64,000 nt of DNA from Leifsonia xyli subsp. cynodontis DSM 46306 (GCF_000470775.1 NC_022438.1:930001-994000); one strand, 5' to 3'. Positions 18,497-29,100 are shown, counted from the stretch's first letter. The notes: generated from the letters alone by a model not told the origin. Made by a program: numbers and translations.

Positions 18497-19385
18497 GGTC
18501 GTCCGCGCGGGCCTCGCTCCCGCGGTCACCGGCGCGACCATCCTCGGCGTGGAGGTGTTCGAGCCGCGCTCCTTGAAACGTCACGACCCGCTGACCGGCT
18601 CGTTCGAGTCGCTCCTCACCGGCCGCAGCATGCGGACACCGGCCCGTCGTGGGAAATTCCTCTGGATTCCCCTCGACAGCTCACCGAGGAGCGCGATCGT
18701 GGCCCACCTCGGGATGAGCGGCCAGATTCTGCTCCGAGACCCCGGCACTGTCGAGAACGGTTTGCTGCGCATCCGGCTGCACATCGAAACCCCACCGTCG
18801 GACGCCGGGCCGCCGCGCGAATTCTGGGTACACTTCGTCGACCAGCGCATCTTCGGCTCGATGGCCGTCGACGCTCTCGTCCCGACGGCGGACGGCGCTC
18901 CCGCCGGACTCGGGTCGGACGAAGCGCTCCTCCCGGCACAGGTCAGCCATATCGCCCGCGACCCGCTCGACCCCGCCTTCGACGACGCTGCGTTCGCCGC
19001 CGCCCTCGCGCGCCGCAGCAGCGGCATCAAACGCGTCCTCCTCGACCAGAAGCTCATCAGCGGCATCGGCAATATCTACGCCGACGAAGCGCTCTGGGCG
19101 GCGCGCATCCACTACGACCACCCGGCGACGGCCCTCAGCCGTCCGCGGGTGTACACGCTGCTCGCCGAGGTGCGCCGCGTGCTCGAGAGGGCTCTCGCGG
19201 AGGGCGGCACGAGCTTCGACGCCCAGTACGTCAACGTGAACGGCGCCTCCGGCTACTTCTCCCACAGCCTCAACGTCTACGGTCAGCAGGGAAAGCCCTG
19301 TCCCCGCTGCGGCGCCCCCCTCGTCCGCGAACAGTTCATGAACCGCGGCTCCCACCTCTGCCCCCGCTGCCAGCGCCCCCGCTGA
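18474..19385 (+). CDS. mutM: Formamidopyrimidine-DNA glycosylase
   Basis: MutM (Fpg) excises 8-oxoguanine and nicks the abasic site. After the GTG start comes the catalytic N-terminus [13 protein letters not shown], with the N-terminal proline nucleophile and Glu. [10 protein letters not shown], the helix-two-turn-helix region ([20 protein letters not shown]) and the C-terminal zinc finger ([14 protein letters not shown] with [10 protein letters not shown], four cysteines) follow. At 303 residues it is full length. It overlaps rnc by 23 nt, so the two are translationally coupled. Confidence 0.96.
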   Translation: MPELPEVEVVRAGLAPAVTGATILGVEVFEPRSLKRHDPLTGSFESLLTGRSMRTPARRGKFLWIPLDSSPRSAIVAHLGMSGQILLRDPGTVENGLLRIRLHIETPPSDAGPPREFWVHFVDQRIFGSMAVDALVPTADGAPAGLGSDEALLPAQVSHIARDPLDPAFDDAAFAAALARRSSGIKRVLLDQKLISGIGNIYADEALWAARIHYDHPATALSRPRVYTLLAEVRRVLERALAEGGTSFDAQYVNVNGASGYFSHSLNVYGQQGKPCPRCGAPLVREQFMNRGSHLCPRCQRPR

Positions 19386-19552
19386 CCCACCCCTCCCTCG
19401 CCCTGGCCCGCCAACCTCCGGCCGTCGGAAAGGTCTGCGTCGCCGAGGCGGTCGAAAACGCTTGTATCGCCTGTAGTCTCAGCGCACATAATTCGTGGTG
19501 CGACGGAGCAATCATGCCCCGTTCGACGCGAGATCACGTTGAGAGGCAAGAG

Positions 19553-20765
19553 ATGCTACTGAAGAAAGTCACCATCGGTGCGGCTGTCGCAGCGTCAGCC
19601 GCACTGTTGCTCGCCGGATGCGCCAACCAGCCAACGGGGGGCCAGCGGAAGCAGCAGAGTCGATATTCCGGTCATCACCTCCGTGGATGTCCCCAAAGAC
19701 GCGGTCCTCCCTGCGGGCGATGGCAAGGCCACCTGTCCGGCCGGTCTGACCATCGGCTATGTCGGCACCGAGACCGGCCCGAACGCGCAACTCGGAATCA
19801 ACGTCTACAAAGGCGTGCAACTCGCCATCGACCAGCACAATCAGGCGAACCCGGGATGCCAGGTCGGCTTCAAGAAGTTCGACACCGAGGGCGACTCGAA
19901 CAAGGCGACCGGTCCGGTCACTCAGGCTGTGAACGAGCCGGACATCATCGGCGTCGTCGGCCTGCCGTTCTCGGGCGAGTCCAAGGCGACGGGCAATATC
20001 TTCGAGCAGCAGGGGCTGGCGCACATCACCCCGTCTGCGACCAACCCGGGCCTGACGAAAAACGGCTGGAAGACTTTCTTCCGCGGCCTCGGCAACGATG
20101 CCGTGCAGGGTCCTGCCGCCGCCCAGTTCCTCACGGGCAAGCTAAAGGCCAAGAAGGTCTATCTGGTCCAGGACGACTCCGACTACGGTATCGGACTCGC
20201 CGCACAGACCCCCAATGCGCTCGGCAGCGCCCTCGTCGGCACCGACAAGGTGACCACCGGCCAGAAGGACTTCTCGGCCGTGAGCTCCAAGATCCTCAAC
20301 GCCAAGCCGGACGCGGTCTACTACGCCGGCTACTACGCTGAGGGCGCCCCGTTCGATCAGCAGTTGGTCACCAAGGGGTTCACCGGCACGTTCGTCGGAC
20401 CGGACGGGATGAAGGACGACCAGTTCATCAAACTGGCCGGGGACGCATCCTCCAATGTGTATTTCACCTGCCCTTGCATCCCGGGTGAGCTCATCCCGAC
20501 CTTCGAGTCCGCGTACAAGAAGCTCGCGAGCGTCGAGCCGGGCACCTACTCGATCGAGGGGTATGACGCCGCCACCGTCCTGCTGAGCGGGATCGACAAG
20601 GGCAAGACGACCCGTGCCGATCTGCTGGCGTTCCTCAAGGACTACGACGCGGATGGTCTGAGCAAGCACTACAAGTGGGACCCCACCGGCGAACTCCAAG
20701 TGCCGACCGTCTACGGCTACAAGGTCGCCCGCGGGAAGATCGTCCCGATCGGAACCATCGGGTAG
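19553..20765 (+). pseudogene. livK: Branched-chain amino acid ABC transporter substrate-binding lipoprotein, frameshifted
   Basis: The N-terminus is a clean lipoprotein signal: MLLKKVTIGAAVAASAALLL then AGC. Immediately after it, in ANQPTG, a run of six G (19636-19641) puts the frame off by one. Skipping one G restores ASGSSRVDIPVITSVDVPKD and then a complete periplasmic-binding-protein fold (GLTIGYVGTETGPNAQLGIN, PDIIGVVGLPFSGESKATGN, QDDSDYGIGLAAQTPN, TYSIEGYDAATVLLSG). A single +1 G in a homopolymer is therefore the only lesion. It may be a true mutation, a slippage-tolerant site or a sequencing error. Without the correction, no exported binding protein is made, although livHMGF downstream are intact. 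Confidence 0.85.
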
Positions 20766-20781
20766 CCCGGAACGCGAAGGT

Positions 20782-20812
20782 GCTGCGGGTCGCCGTGGTC
20801 CGCAGCCCTTTT
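20782..20812 (+). terminator. Hairpin with T-tract between livK and livH (partial terminator)
   Basis: A 7-bp stem GCTGCGG / CCGCAGC (20782-20788 and 20800-20806) with an 11-nt loop is followed by CCTTTT. It lies 17 nt after the livK stop. Such intercistronic attenuators are common after binding-protein genes, letting more binding protein than permease be made. This role is inferred. Confidence 0.55.
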
Positions 20813-20877
20813 GTTCGGCCTTCGCCCGCTCGCCCGCCGGACCACTGACGTTCCGGCGCTGAACCTTGGACACCCGA

Positions 20878-21885
20878 ATGCACGAGACCTTCCTCTTTCC
20901 TCCCGCCCTCGGCACTTCCTGGATCGCCTTCGACGTCGGCGCTCTGATCCAGAACTTCTGGAGTGCCACCTTCGACGGCCTCACCTTCGGCGCCATCTAC
21001 GGCCTGATCGCCGTCGGCTACACGCTCGTGTACGGCGTGCTGAACCTGATCAACTTCGCCCACTCCGAAGTCTTCATCGTCGGGGCGTACGGCGTCGTCA
21101 TCACGCTCACCTCGCTCGGCTTCGGCCCCAGCGCACCCACCCTCGGTCCCGTCGCCATCGTCGGCGATCTGCTGCTGGCGCTCCTGGTCGGCATGGTCGC
21201 GTCGGCGCTCACGGCGTTCGTCCTCGAACGTGTGGCCTACCGGCCACTGCGGCGACGCAATGCGCCCCGTCTGGTGTTCCTCATCACCGCGATCGGCGCT
21301 TCGTTCACGATCCAATACCTGATCTTCCTGATCCGGGGGGCGAACGCGGAGCCGGCGGTCGCCATGTTCGTCCCGACGCCGATCTTCGAGGTGTCCGGCA
21401 CGATCGTGAACAGCCAGCAGATCGTCATCGTGGCCGCCTCCGCGATCCTGATGGCCGGAACCGATCTGTTCATCCGCCGCACCCGCATCGGCCGCGGTAT
21501 CCATGCTGTGGCCCAGGACCCGGACACGGCGACCCTGATGGGCGTCAACAAAGAGAGGATCATCGTCATCACCTTCGTCACCGGCGGCATCCTCGCCGGC
21601 GCCGCCGCACTGTTCTTCGTGATGCTGGTCCCGTCTGGCGTGATCTACAACGGCGGGTTCGTCCTCGGCGTCAAGGCGTTCGCCGCCGCTGTCCTCGGCG
21701 GCATCGGCAACGTCCGCGGCGCCCTCCTGGGCGGTCTGCTGCTCGGTGTGATCGGCAATTACGGCCAGATCCTCCTCGGCGACTCGCAGTGGATCGATGT
21801 CGTCGCGTTCGTCGTCCTCGTCTTGGTGCTCCTGGTGAAGCCCACGGGCATCCTGGGCACCTCGCTCGGAAGGAGCCGCGCATGA
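20878..21885 (+). CDS. livH: Branched-chain amino acid ABC transporter permease LivH
   Basis: LivH is one of two membrane subunits of the LIV-type importer. The family opening SATFDGLTFGAIYGLIAVGY then TLVYGVLNLINFAHSEVFIVG is present. Eight or so hydrophobic segments follow, with GVNKERIIVITFVTGGILAG and the conserved end GFVLGVKAFAAAVLGGIGNV. I use ATG 20878; TTG 20866 in the same frame is possible, and neither has a strong Shine-Dalgarno. The stop overlaps livM by 4 nt (ATGA). Confidence 0.93.
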   Translation: MHETFLFPPALGTSWIAFDVGALIQNFWSATFDGLTFGAIYGLIAVGYTLVYGVLNLINFAHSEVFIVGAYGVVITLTSLGFGPSAPTLGPVAIVGDLLLALLVGMVASALTAFVLERVAYRPLRRRNAPRLVFLITAIGASFTIQYLIFLIRGANAEPAVAMFVPTPIFEVSGTIVNSQQIVIVAASAILMAGTDLFIRRTRIGRGIHAVAQDPDTATLMGVNKERIIVITFVTGGILAGAAALFFVMLVPSGVIYNGGFVLGVKAFAAAVLGGIGNVRGALLGGLLLGVIGNYGQILLGDSQWIDVVAFVVLVLVLLVKPTGILGTSLGRSRA

Positions 21886-23042
21886 GCCTGACCGAAAGCC
21901 TCGGAGTTCTGCCCGATGGCCGGCCGGACCGGGCGGGCGACGCCCCGAAACCGCGCCGCGCCGGGAGGAGGACGGGTCTGCTGCAACCGCTGCGCGACAG
22001 GTGGAACAGCCTGCCGCGCGCCGCGCAGTGGGCCTGGCTGCTCGTTGTGGTGGCGCTGGCGTATGCGCTGCCGTATCTGAATGTCTTCCCGCTCACGACC
22101 GAACCCGGCAACGATTGGCCGCTCGCGTGCTTCGCGATGGCGACCTACGCGCTCATCGCGGTCGGCCTGACCGTGGTGGTCGGCTACGCCGGTCTCCTCG
22201 ACCTCGACTATGTCGCGTTCTTCGCGGTCGGATCGTACACCGCGGCGATGCTGACCAGCCCGGACTCGCCGTTCCTCAAGATCCCGTACCTGTGGACGAT
22301 TCCGGTCGCGATGGCTGTCGCGATGATCTTCGGCGTGATCCTCGGTGTGCTGACGCTGCGGCTGCGCGGCGATTATCTGGCGATCGTCACGCTCGGCTTC
22401 GGTGAGATCGTGCGCATCCTCGCCACCATCATCCCGGCGATGAAGGGGCAGGTCGGCTTCCAGAACGTCGGGCATCCGCCGGGGGAGACGGCGGGCGGCG
22501 TGCCGATCTTCTCCGACTCGAACGGCGTGCCCTGGTACTGGCTGACGGTGACGGCTCTCATCGTCGTGCTGCTGCTCGTCGGTAACCTGGAGCGCAGCCG
22601 TGTCGGCCGCGCCTGGATCGCCATCCGCGAGGACGAGGACGCCGCCGAGATCATGGGTGTGCCGACCTTCGCGTACAAGGTGTGGGCGTTCGCGATCGGC
22701 GCGGGCGTCGGCGGTGTCTCCGGAGCGCTGTTCGCGGGCCAGGTCGGCTTCGTGAACAACCAGAAGTTCGACGTGCAGACCTCCATCCTGTTCCTTGCCG
22801 CCGTCGTGCTCGGCGGTGCGGGCAACAAGATGGGGGCGATGATCGGCGGCGCGATCGTGGCGTACATCCCTCTGCGGTTCACCGCCATCGCCGACTACAC
22901 ATACCTGATCTTCGGCATCGGGCTCGTGCTGATCATGATCTTCCGCTCGCAGGGTCTGTTCCCGGCGCGTCAGAAGCTCCTGGCGTACGGGCGGCACGCG
23001 TACCGAAGGCTGTCCGGCAGAGAGAGGGGAGCGACGCGATGA
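21882..23042 (+). CDS. livM: Branched-chain amino acid ABC transporter permease LivM
   Basis: This is the second permease subunit of the LIV importer, 386 residues. A hydrophilic N-tail of about 50 residues precedes the first membrane segment (WAWLLVVVALAYALPYLNVF). LivM landmarks follow: VGLTVVVGYAGLLDLDYVAF, TLRLRGDYLAIVTLGFGEIV, ENVGHPPG-like NVGHPPGETAGG, RAWIAIREDEDAAEIMGVPT and VLGGAGNKMGAMIGGAIVAY. AAGGAG lies just before the ATG. It overlaps livH and livG by 4 nt each, so livH-livM-livG is one translationally coupled unit. Confidence 0.94.
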   Translation: MSLTESLGVLPDGRPDRAGDAPKPRRAGRRTGLLQPLRDRWNSLPRAAQWAWLLVVVALAYALPYLNVFPLTTEPGNDWPLACFAMATYALIAVGLTVVVGYAGLLDLDYVAFFAVGSYTAAMLTSPDSPFLKIPYLWTIPVAMAVAMIFGVILGVLTLRLRGDYLAIVTLGFGEIVRILATIIPAMKGQVGFQNVGHPPGETAGGVPIFSDSNGVPWYWLTVTALIVVLLLVGNLERSRVGRAWIAIREDEDAAEIMGVPTFAYKVWAFAIGAGVGGVSGALFAGQVGFVNNQKFDVQTSILFLAAVVLGGAGNKMGAMIGGAIVAYIPLRFTAIADYTYLIFGIGLVLIMIFRSQGLFPARQKLLAYGRHAYRRLSGRERGATR

Positions 23043-23914
23043 CCCGTGAGCGCGCACTCGTGCCCGACGACGCGGCCTTCGGTGCGAACCAGGAGGACCT
23101 GAAGGCCGCCGGCGTCGACCTCGCGGTCGCCGAAGCGGCCGCTCCCGACCGCGAGATCGCGGTCGAGGTCGGCGAGAGCATTGTGGAGGTCCGGGGCCTC
23201 ACGGTGAAGTTCGGCGGCCTGCTCGCTCTCGACGATGTGTTGTTCGACATCCGCCGCGGTGAGATCCTCGGTCTGATCGGCCCCAACGGCGCGGGCAAGA
23301 CGACCTGCTTCAACGCCATGACCGGCGTATACAAACCAACCCGCGGCGATGTGCGGCTGGAAAGCCGGTCGATCAAGGGGCAGAAGCAGCACCGGATCAC
23401 CCGCATGGGACTTGCCCGGACATTCCAGAACATCCGCCTCTTCGGCGGGATGACTGCGCTGGAGAACGTGATCGTCGGGCTGGACGCCCGGCATCGCACC
23501 TCCGTTCCCAGCGCTCTGCTGCGCCTCCCGCGGCACACGCGCGAGGAGAAGTCCTCGATCGAACGCGGGATGGCGTTGCTCGAGTTCGTCGGCATCGCCG
23601 ACCAGGCGGCGGCGCTCTCCCGGGCGCTCGCCACCGATCCGAAGGTGCTCTGCCTGGACGAGCCGGCCGCCGGCTTCAACCCGGCCGAGAAGCAGGACCT
23701 CATGGACCTCATCCGGACCATCCGGACCATCCGGGCCGACGGCTACACCGTGCTGCTGATCGAACACGATGTGAAGCTGGTCATGGGAGTGACCGACCGG
23801 ATTGTCGTGCTGGAGTTCGGGCGCAAGCTCGCGGACGACATCCCGGAGGCCATCCGGAACGACCCGCGTGTGATCGCCGCCTACCCCGGGGAGCCCGAAG
23901 ATGCCACTGCTTGA
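23039..23914 (+). CDS. livG: Branched-chain amino acid ABC transporter ATP-binding protein LivG
   Basis: This 291-residue ABC ATPase has Walker A LGLIGPNGAGKTTCFNAMTG, a Q-loop region GLARTFQNIRLFGGMTALEN and Walker B VLCLDEPAAGFNPAEKQDLM with the H-loop LLIEHDVKLVMGVTDRI. The usual LSYGQQR signature helix is reduced: after FVGIADQAAA the sequence reads LSRALATDPKVLCLDEP, so the expected LSYGQQRRLEIA segment is missing by an in-frame loss of roughly a dozen residues. The first 55 residues form an N-terminal extension rich in Ala, Asp and Glu. Overlaps are ATGA with livM and 14 nt with livF. Loss of the signature motif probably impairs ATP hydrolysis. Confidence 0.9.
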   Translation: MTRERALVPDDAAFGANQEDLKAAGVDLAVAEAAAPDREIAVEVGESIVEVRGLTVKFGGLLALDDVLFDIRRGEILGLIGPNGAGKTTCFNAMTGVYKPTRGDVRLESRSIKGQKQHRITRMGLARTFQNIRLFGGMTALENVIVGLDARHRTSVPSALLRLPRHTREEKSSIERGMALLEFVGIADQAAALSRALATDPKVLCLDEPAAGFNPAEKQDLMDLIRTIRTIRADGYTVLLIEHDVKLVMGVTDRIVVLEFGRKLADDIPEAIRNDPRVIAAYPGEPEDATA

Positions 23915-24614
23915 ACTGAAGGACCTCCGCGTGTCCTACGGCCGCATCGAGGCCATCCACGGCATGTCCTTCTCCGTGGAGGAGGGCGAGATCGTGAGCC
24001 TCATCGGGGCCAACGGCGCCGGCAAGTCGACCACGATGAAGACGATCTCCGGCCTGCTGAACCCGACGGCCGGCTCGATCGCCTTCGACGGCCGCGACAT
24101 CAGCAGGACGAGGGCTCACCTCCGCGTCGTCCAGGGCATCTCCCAGGCTCCGGAGGGCCGCGGGATCTTCCCGGGCATGACGGTCATGGAGAACCTGGAC
24201 ATGGGCGCGTTCGGCCGCAGGGACCGCTCGACGATGGGTGAGGACTTCGACCGGGTGTTCGGCCTGTTTCCGCGTCTCGCCGAGCGCAAGACCCAGCTCG
24301 GCGGCACAATGTCCGGCGGCGAACAGCAGATGCTCGCCATAGGCCGGGCGCTCATGTCGAATCCCCGCCTGTTGCTCCTGGACGAGCCGTCGATGGGGCT
24401 GGCTCCGCAGTTCATCCGCCAGATCTTCGCGATCATCTCGGAGATCAACAAACAGGGGACCACCATCCTGTTGGTGGAGCAGAACGCGAACCAGGCCCTC
24501 GCCCGAGCGGACCGTGCGTTCGTGCTGGAGGCCGGGTGCATCACACGCGCGGGAGACGGCCGCGAGCTTCTGGCGGACCCGGCGATCAAGGAGGCGTATC
24601 TGGGCGTGGGGTAG
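23901..24614 (+). CDS. livF: Branched-chain amino acid ABC transporter ATP-binding protein LivF
   Basis: This second ATPase of the LIV importer has 237 residues: Walker A SLIGANGAGKSTTMKTISGL, Q-loop region GISQAPEGRGIFPGMTVMEN, the complete ABC signature MSGGEQQMLAIGRALMSNP, Walker B LLLLDEPSMGLAPQFIRQIF and the switch ILLVEQNANQALARADRAFV. All catalytic motifs are intact, in contrast to its partner LivG. It overlaps livG by 14 nt and ends the operon; the convergent thrC stop lies 22 nt away. Confidence 0.95.
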   Translation: MPLLELKDLRVSYGRIEAIHGMSFSVEEGEIVSLIGANGAGKSTTMKTISGLLNPTAGSIAFDGRDISRTRAHLRVVQGISQAPEGRGIFPGMTVMENLDMGAFGRRDRSTMGEDFDRVFGLFPRLAERKTQLGGTMSGGEQQMLAIGRALMSNPRLLLLDEPSMGLAPQFIRQIFAIISEINKQGTTILLVEQNANQALARADRAFVLEAGCITRAGDGRELLADPAIKEAYLGVG

Positions 24615-24636
24615 CGCCCTTCCGTCCGGCGTCGGC

Positions 24637-26046
24637 TCAGCGCAAAGCGAGCTCCGCGATAAGCGCCCGCAGCCGTCCCTCGTCGTCGGGGAGGGCGGTC
24701 ACCCGTTGCGTTGCGTTCAGCAGGGCGCGCGTCGCGGCGTCCGGGGCCGGCGCCACACCCAGCGCCTCCGCGATCGTCTCTGGGAACTTCTGCGGTTTCG
24801 CCGTCTCGAGGACCAGCATCGAGACCCCCGGCTCCACCAGCGGCCGGGCGACCTTGACACCGTCGGCCGTGTGCGGGTCGATGGTGACTCCGGAGCTCTC
24901 GGCGACCGCTCGGATGGTCGCCAGGCGGTCGGCGTGGGTGCTCGTCCCGCTGACGATCCCGAACTCGGGGAGGAAACGGTTCTGCTCGGCGGAGAGGTCG
25001 ATCTCGCCCGTGACCTCCAGTTCGCGCCAGGCGGCCGCCGTCCGCTCGGCCGAGCGGCCGAGCAGGTCGAAGACGAAGCGTTCGAGGTTGGAAGCGCGCG
25101 AGACATCCATCGACGGGCTGGAGGTCGGCAGCGTGTCGGCGGCGCTGCGCGGCCGGTAGCGGCCCGTGCGGAAGAAATCGTCCAGCACATTGTTCTCGTT
25201 GGTGGCCAGCGCCAGCCTGCGCACAGGCAGTCCCATCCGGCGGGCGTAGTGCCCGGATAGGATGTTGCCGAAGTTCCCGGACGGGACGGCGAAGGAGACC
25301 TCCGCCGGGCCCCGGGCGTCGGTCGCCCGCAGCCACGCCCAGACGTAGTAGGCGATCTGCGCCGAGATCCGCCCGAAGTTGATCGAGTTGACCGCGCCGA
25401 GGCTGTGTTCCCGCTTGAAATCCAGATCTTCCGCTATCCGCTTCACCAGGTTCTGGCAGTCGTCGAAGACGCCGTCGACCACCACATTGTGGACGTTGTC
25501 ATCGAGCAGCGAGTACATCTGCGCCCGCTGGAACGCGCTCATCCGTCCGAGTGGCGAGAGCATGAACACGGCCAGGCGCTCCCGCCCGCGCAGTGCGTGC
25601 TCCGCGGCCGAGCCGGTGTCGCCGGAAGTGGCGCCGAGCACGTTGAGGACGCGGTCCGACTCGCGGAGCACGACGTCCAGCGTCTCGCCGAGGAACCGTA
25701 TCGCCATGTCCTTGAACGCGAGGGTCGGCCCCTCGGACAGGCCGACCAGCGTCATCCCGCCGTCGATCTGGCGCAGCGGCACGATCTCCGGCGACGCGAA
25801 CGCCTCCGGACGGTAGGCCGCCCGGCAGATGCGGGACAGCTTCTCGCGGGGGATGTCCGTGGCGAACAGTCCGATGACCTCTGTCGCGAGCCCCGCATAG
25901 TCCAGGGGCCGCCATCGTTCCAATTGCTCGGCGTCGAGCCGGGGCAGCTCCTCGGGGACGGCCAGGCCGCCGTCCGGCGCCAGCCCTTCGATCAGGGTGT
26001 CGGAATACGGCCCGAGCAGGCCGCCGCGTGTGGAGATGTAACGCAA
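24637..26046 (-). CDS. thrC: Threonine synthase
   Basis: ThrC converts O-phosphohomoserine to threonine with pyridoxal phosphate. The 469-residue protein opens MRYISTRGGLLGPYSDTLIE, has the PLP-lysine block PTLAFKDMAIRFLGETLDVV, the phosphate-binding GATSGDTGSAAEHALRGRER and FAVPSGNFGNILSGHYARRM. The start codon is TTG (26046-26044) with GAGGAAACGAGAG upstream. It is the longer, enterobacterial/yeast-like class of ThrC. The gene is divergent from smc, with 115 nt between start codons. Confidence 0.96.
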   Translation of the reverse strand: MRYISTRGGLLGPYSDTLIEGLAPDGGLAVPEELPRLDAEQLERWRPLDYAGLATEVIGLFATDIPREKLSRICRAAYRPEAFASPEIVPLRQIDGGMTLVGLSEGPTLAFKDMAIRFLGETLDVVLRESDRVLNVLGATSGDTGSAAEHALRGRERLAVFMLSPLGRMSAFQRAQMYSLLDDNVHNVVVDGVFDDCQNLVKRIAEDLDFKREHSLGAVNSINFGRISAQIAYYVWAWLRATDARGPAEVSFAVPSGNFGNILSGHYARRMGLPVRRLALATNENNVLDDFFRTGRYRPRSAADTLPTSSPSMDVSRASNLERFVFDLLGRSAERTAAAWRELEVTGEIDLSAEQNRFLPEFGIVSGTSTHADRLATIRAVAESSGVTIDPHTADGVKVARPLVEPGVSMLVLETAKPQKFPETIAEALGVAPAPDAATRALLNATQRVTALPDDEGRLRALIAELALR

Positions 26047-26149
26047 GTCTCTCGTTTCCTCAGCTGTCGGGAGTTGATGCCGGCCGCCCCCAGCCTAGGC
26101 GATGCCGTCTCCTGCGGCGCGCGGGCGGCGGGCGGACCGCATCCTCCGG

Positions 26150-26155
26150 TAGATT
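26150..26155 (+). promoter_or_regulatory. -10 hexamer (TAGATT) of smc
   Basis: TAGATT ends 6 nt before the smc GTG, with no room for a Shine-Dalgarno sequence. This implies leaderless smc transcription. The upstream region is shared with the divergent thrC gene. Confidence 0.5.
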
Positions 26156-26161
26156 CTCTGT

Positions 26162-29100
26162 GTGTATTTGAAGAGTCTCACGCTGAAGGGGTTCAAGTCG
26201 TTCGCGCAGCCGACGACGTTCGCCTTCGAGCCCGGCGTCACCTGCGTGGTCGGGCCGAACGGCTCGGGCAAGTCGAACGTCGTCGACGCCCTCGCGTGGG
26301 TGATGGGCGAGCAGGGCGCCAAAACGCTCCGCGGCGGGAAGATGGAGGATGTCATCTTCGCCGGCACCGCCACCCGCGGCCCGCTCGGCCGCGCGGAGGT
26401 GCAGCTCACGATCGACAACAGCGACGGCGCTCTCCCGATCGAGTACACCGAAGTGACCATCTCGCGCACGCTGTTCCGCAATGGCGGCAGCGAGTACGCG
26501 ATCAACGGCCAGTCCTGCCGACTTCTGGATGTGCAGGAGCTGCTGAGCGACTCCGGTCTCGGCCGCGAGATGCACGTCATCGTCGGCCAAGGCCAGCTGG
26601 ACGCCGTGCTGCGCGCGACGCCCGAGGAGCGCCGTGGCCTCATCGAAGAGGCCGCCGGCATCCTGAAGCATCGCCGGCGCAAGGAGAAGACGCTCCGCAA
26701 ACTCGACGCGATGCAGACCAATCTGACTCGGCTGAGCGATCTGGCGGGGGAGGTGCGCCGGCAGCTGAAACCGCTCGGGCACCAGGCGGAGATCGCCCGC
26801 GAGGCCCAGTCCATCGCTTCGATCGTCCGGGACGCCCGGGCGCGTCTGCTCGCCGACGACGTGGTCGGTCTGCGCCGCACGCTCGACGGCCACGTCCGCA
26901 CCGAGACTGAGCGCCACACCGAGCAGATCGTCCTCCAGGAGCAGCTCGAACAGAAGCAGCTGCGCCGCACGCGGCTCGAACATGCCCAGGCGGGCGACAG
27001 GGTGGACGCCGCCCGCGCCACCGCTTTCGTGCTCGAACAGGCCCAAGACCGGCTCCGCAGCCTCTACACGCTCGCCACCCAGCGGCTCGCCCTGCTCGGC
27101 AGCCAGGCGGAGGCCGCCGACGACGGTCCGCGCGTGAGCCCGCAGATGGTCCAGGACGCCGCCGACGAAGCCGAGCGCCTCCACGCTCTCGTCGCCGAGG
27201 CCGAGGCTGCTTGGCAGACCGCCCAGGAGGCGACCCGCCAGGCGCGTTCCCGTCTCGATTCCGTGGACGAGGAGATCGCCGCGCAGAGCGCCCTGGTCTC
27301 CAAATACGACCTCGAGATCAGCACACTGAACGGTCAGGCCGAGGCCGCCGCTCAGCGCCTCGCCGCGGTCCGCGGCGAAGTGCTCCGTCAGCAGAACGCC
27401 CTCGACGCCGCCACCGAACGCCGGGAGAAGGCGCGCGCCGAGTTCGCCGCCCGCGAGGCCGACGCCGCGACCGCCGACGCGGGCGAGGGCGCTCTCGACG
27501 AGGTCTACGAACTCGCCCAGGCCGATGTGTTCGAGGCCGAGGGCGAGATCGAACGTCTCCGCGAGGAGCTGCACACGCTGGAGCGCGAACGCGACGCCCT
27601 CGCCGCCCGCACTTCCGCCCTCTCGCTCGCTCTCGACCAGAAGGACGGCTCCGCCGCTCTCGTCTCCGCCCGGCCCGCCGGTGTCCGCGGCCTCGCCGCC
27701 GAGCATATCCGCGTCCACCCCGGCTACGAGGCGGCCGTCGCCGCCGCGCTCGGGACGCTCGCCGACGCCGTCCTCGCCGACACCCGCGATGCCGCGTTCG
27801 CGGCGGTTGCGCTCGCCGCCGCCGACGACTTCGGCCGGGTGGAGGTCATCGTCGCCGACGCTCCCGCCGCCATCGTCGACCTCTCCGGGGTCGAGGGCGT
27901 CCGGCCGGCGCGAGAGGTGGTGGACGCGCCCTCCGGCGTCCTCGGCATCCTGGCGTTCACTGCGATCGCCGATGACCTCGACTCCGCCCGGGCCGCTTCC
28001 GACGCCTACCGCGAGCGGAAGCTCGCCGGCCCCGTCACCCTCATCACACGCGGCGGCGAGGTGCTCACCGAGCACCTCCTCCGCGGCGGCTCCGGCGCCA
28101 AGCAGAGCCGTATCGAGCTGCTGGCCGATCGGGACGCCGCCGACGAGCGTCTGGGCGAGGTCGCCTCTCTCAGCGATCGCGCCCGGTTCGCGCTCGCTGA
28201 GCAGCGCGGCGTGCTTCAGGTCGCCAAGGAACAGTCGCAGAACGCTCTCGCCGCCCTCCGCGAGTCCGATGCGAAGCTCGCCGCCCGGACCGAGCAGCTG
28301 AACCGTGTGAAAGTGCAGCTGGAGGCCGCGCAGGCCGAGTTCGACCGGCTCAGCCGCGCGCTGGAGCAGGCCGCGGAGCGCGTCGCGGAAGCCGAGTCCG
28401 CCGCGGAGAGGGCGGCATTCGAGCTGGCGGCCGCCCGCTCGCGGCCCCGCCCCATCCTCGACGTCAGCGCCCGCGACACCCTCTCGTCGGAGCTGGAGGC
28501 GGCGCGAGAGACCGAAGTCGAGTCCCGTCTCGCCGTCGAGACCGCCAAGGAGCGCGTCCGCGCCGAGCAGGCCCGTGGCGAGGCGCTCGCCCGCCAGCTG
28601 GACGCCGAGCGTGCCGCAGCGGACGAGGCCGCCCGCCGCGCCGTCATCCGTCGCCGTCAGCTGGATGCCGCGCAGTCCGTCGTGGACGCGCTCCCCGCCG
28701 TCCTCGCTTCCGCCGATCGCTCCGTCTCACAGGCCCGCGTCGAGCTGGCGTCCGCCGAGGCCGAGCGCGCCAGTCAGAACGAGGAGCTCCAGACGGTCCG
28801 CCGCGAGGAAGGTCTTCTTCGGGAGCGCCTGCACGCGATCACCGAGAGCGTACACGGCCTGGAACTGCAGATCTACGAGAAGAAGCTGCATCTGTCGAGT
28901 CTGCTGGAGCGCGCTGGCAGCGAGCTCGGCCTGGTCGAGGAGGTCCTGGTGGCCGAGTACGGCCCCGAGGTTCCCGTCCCCGTCGACCGCGGCCGCGACG
29001 ACGAGCCGCTCGCCGCGGGGGAGGAGCCGCCGGCGGTCCCGTTCGCCCGCGAGCAGCAGCAGAAGCGCCTGGCCGCCGCCGAGCGCAAGCTCGGCCAGCT

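Noticed and set aside
17675..18541. Minus-strand frame containing [13 protein letters not shown], like the RNase III N-terminus.
   Set aside because: This resemblance is produced by the perfect palindrome in rnc, not by a second gene.
26060..28075. A 671-codon minus-strand frame opposite smc, partly Gly/Leu/Val-rich.
   Set aside because: Caused by the biased codon use of the SMC coiled coil; no start site or motif.
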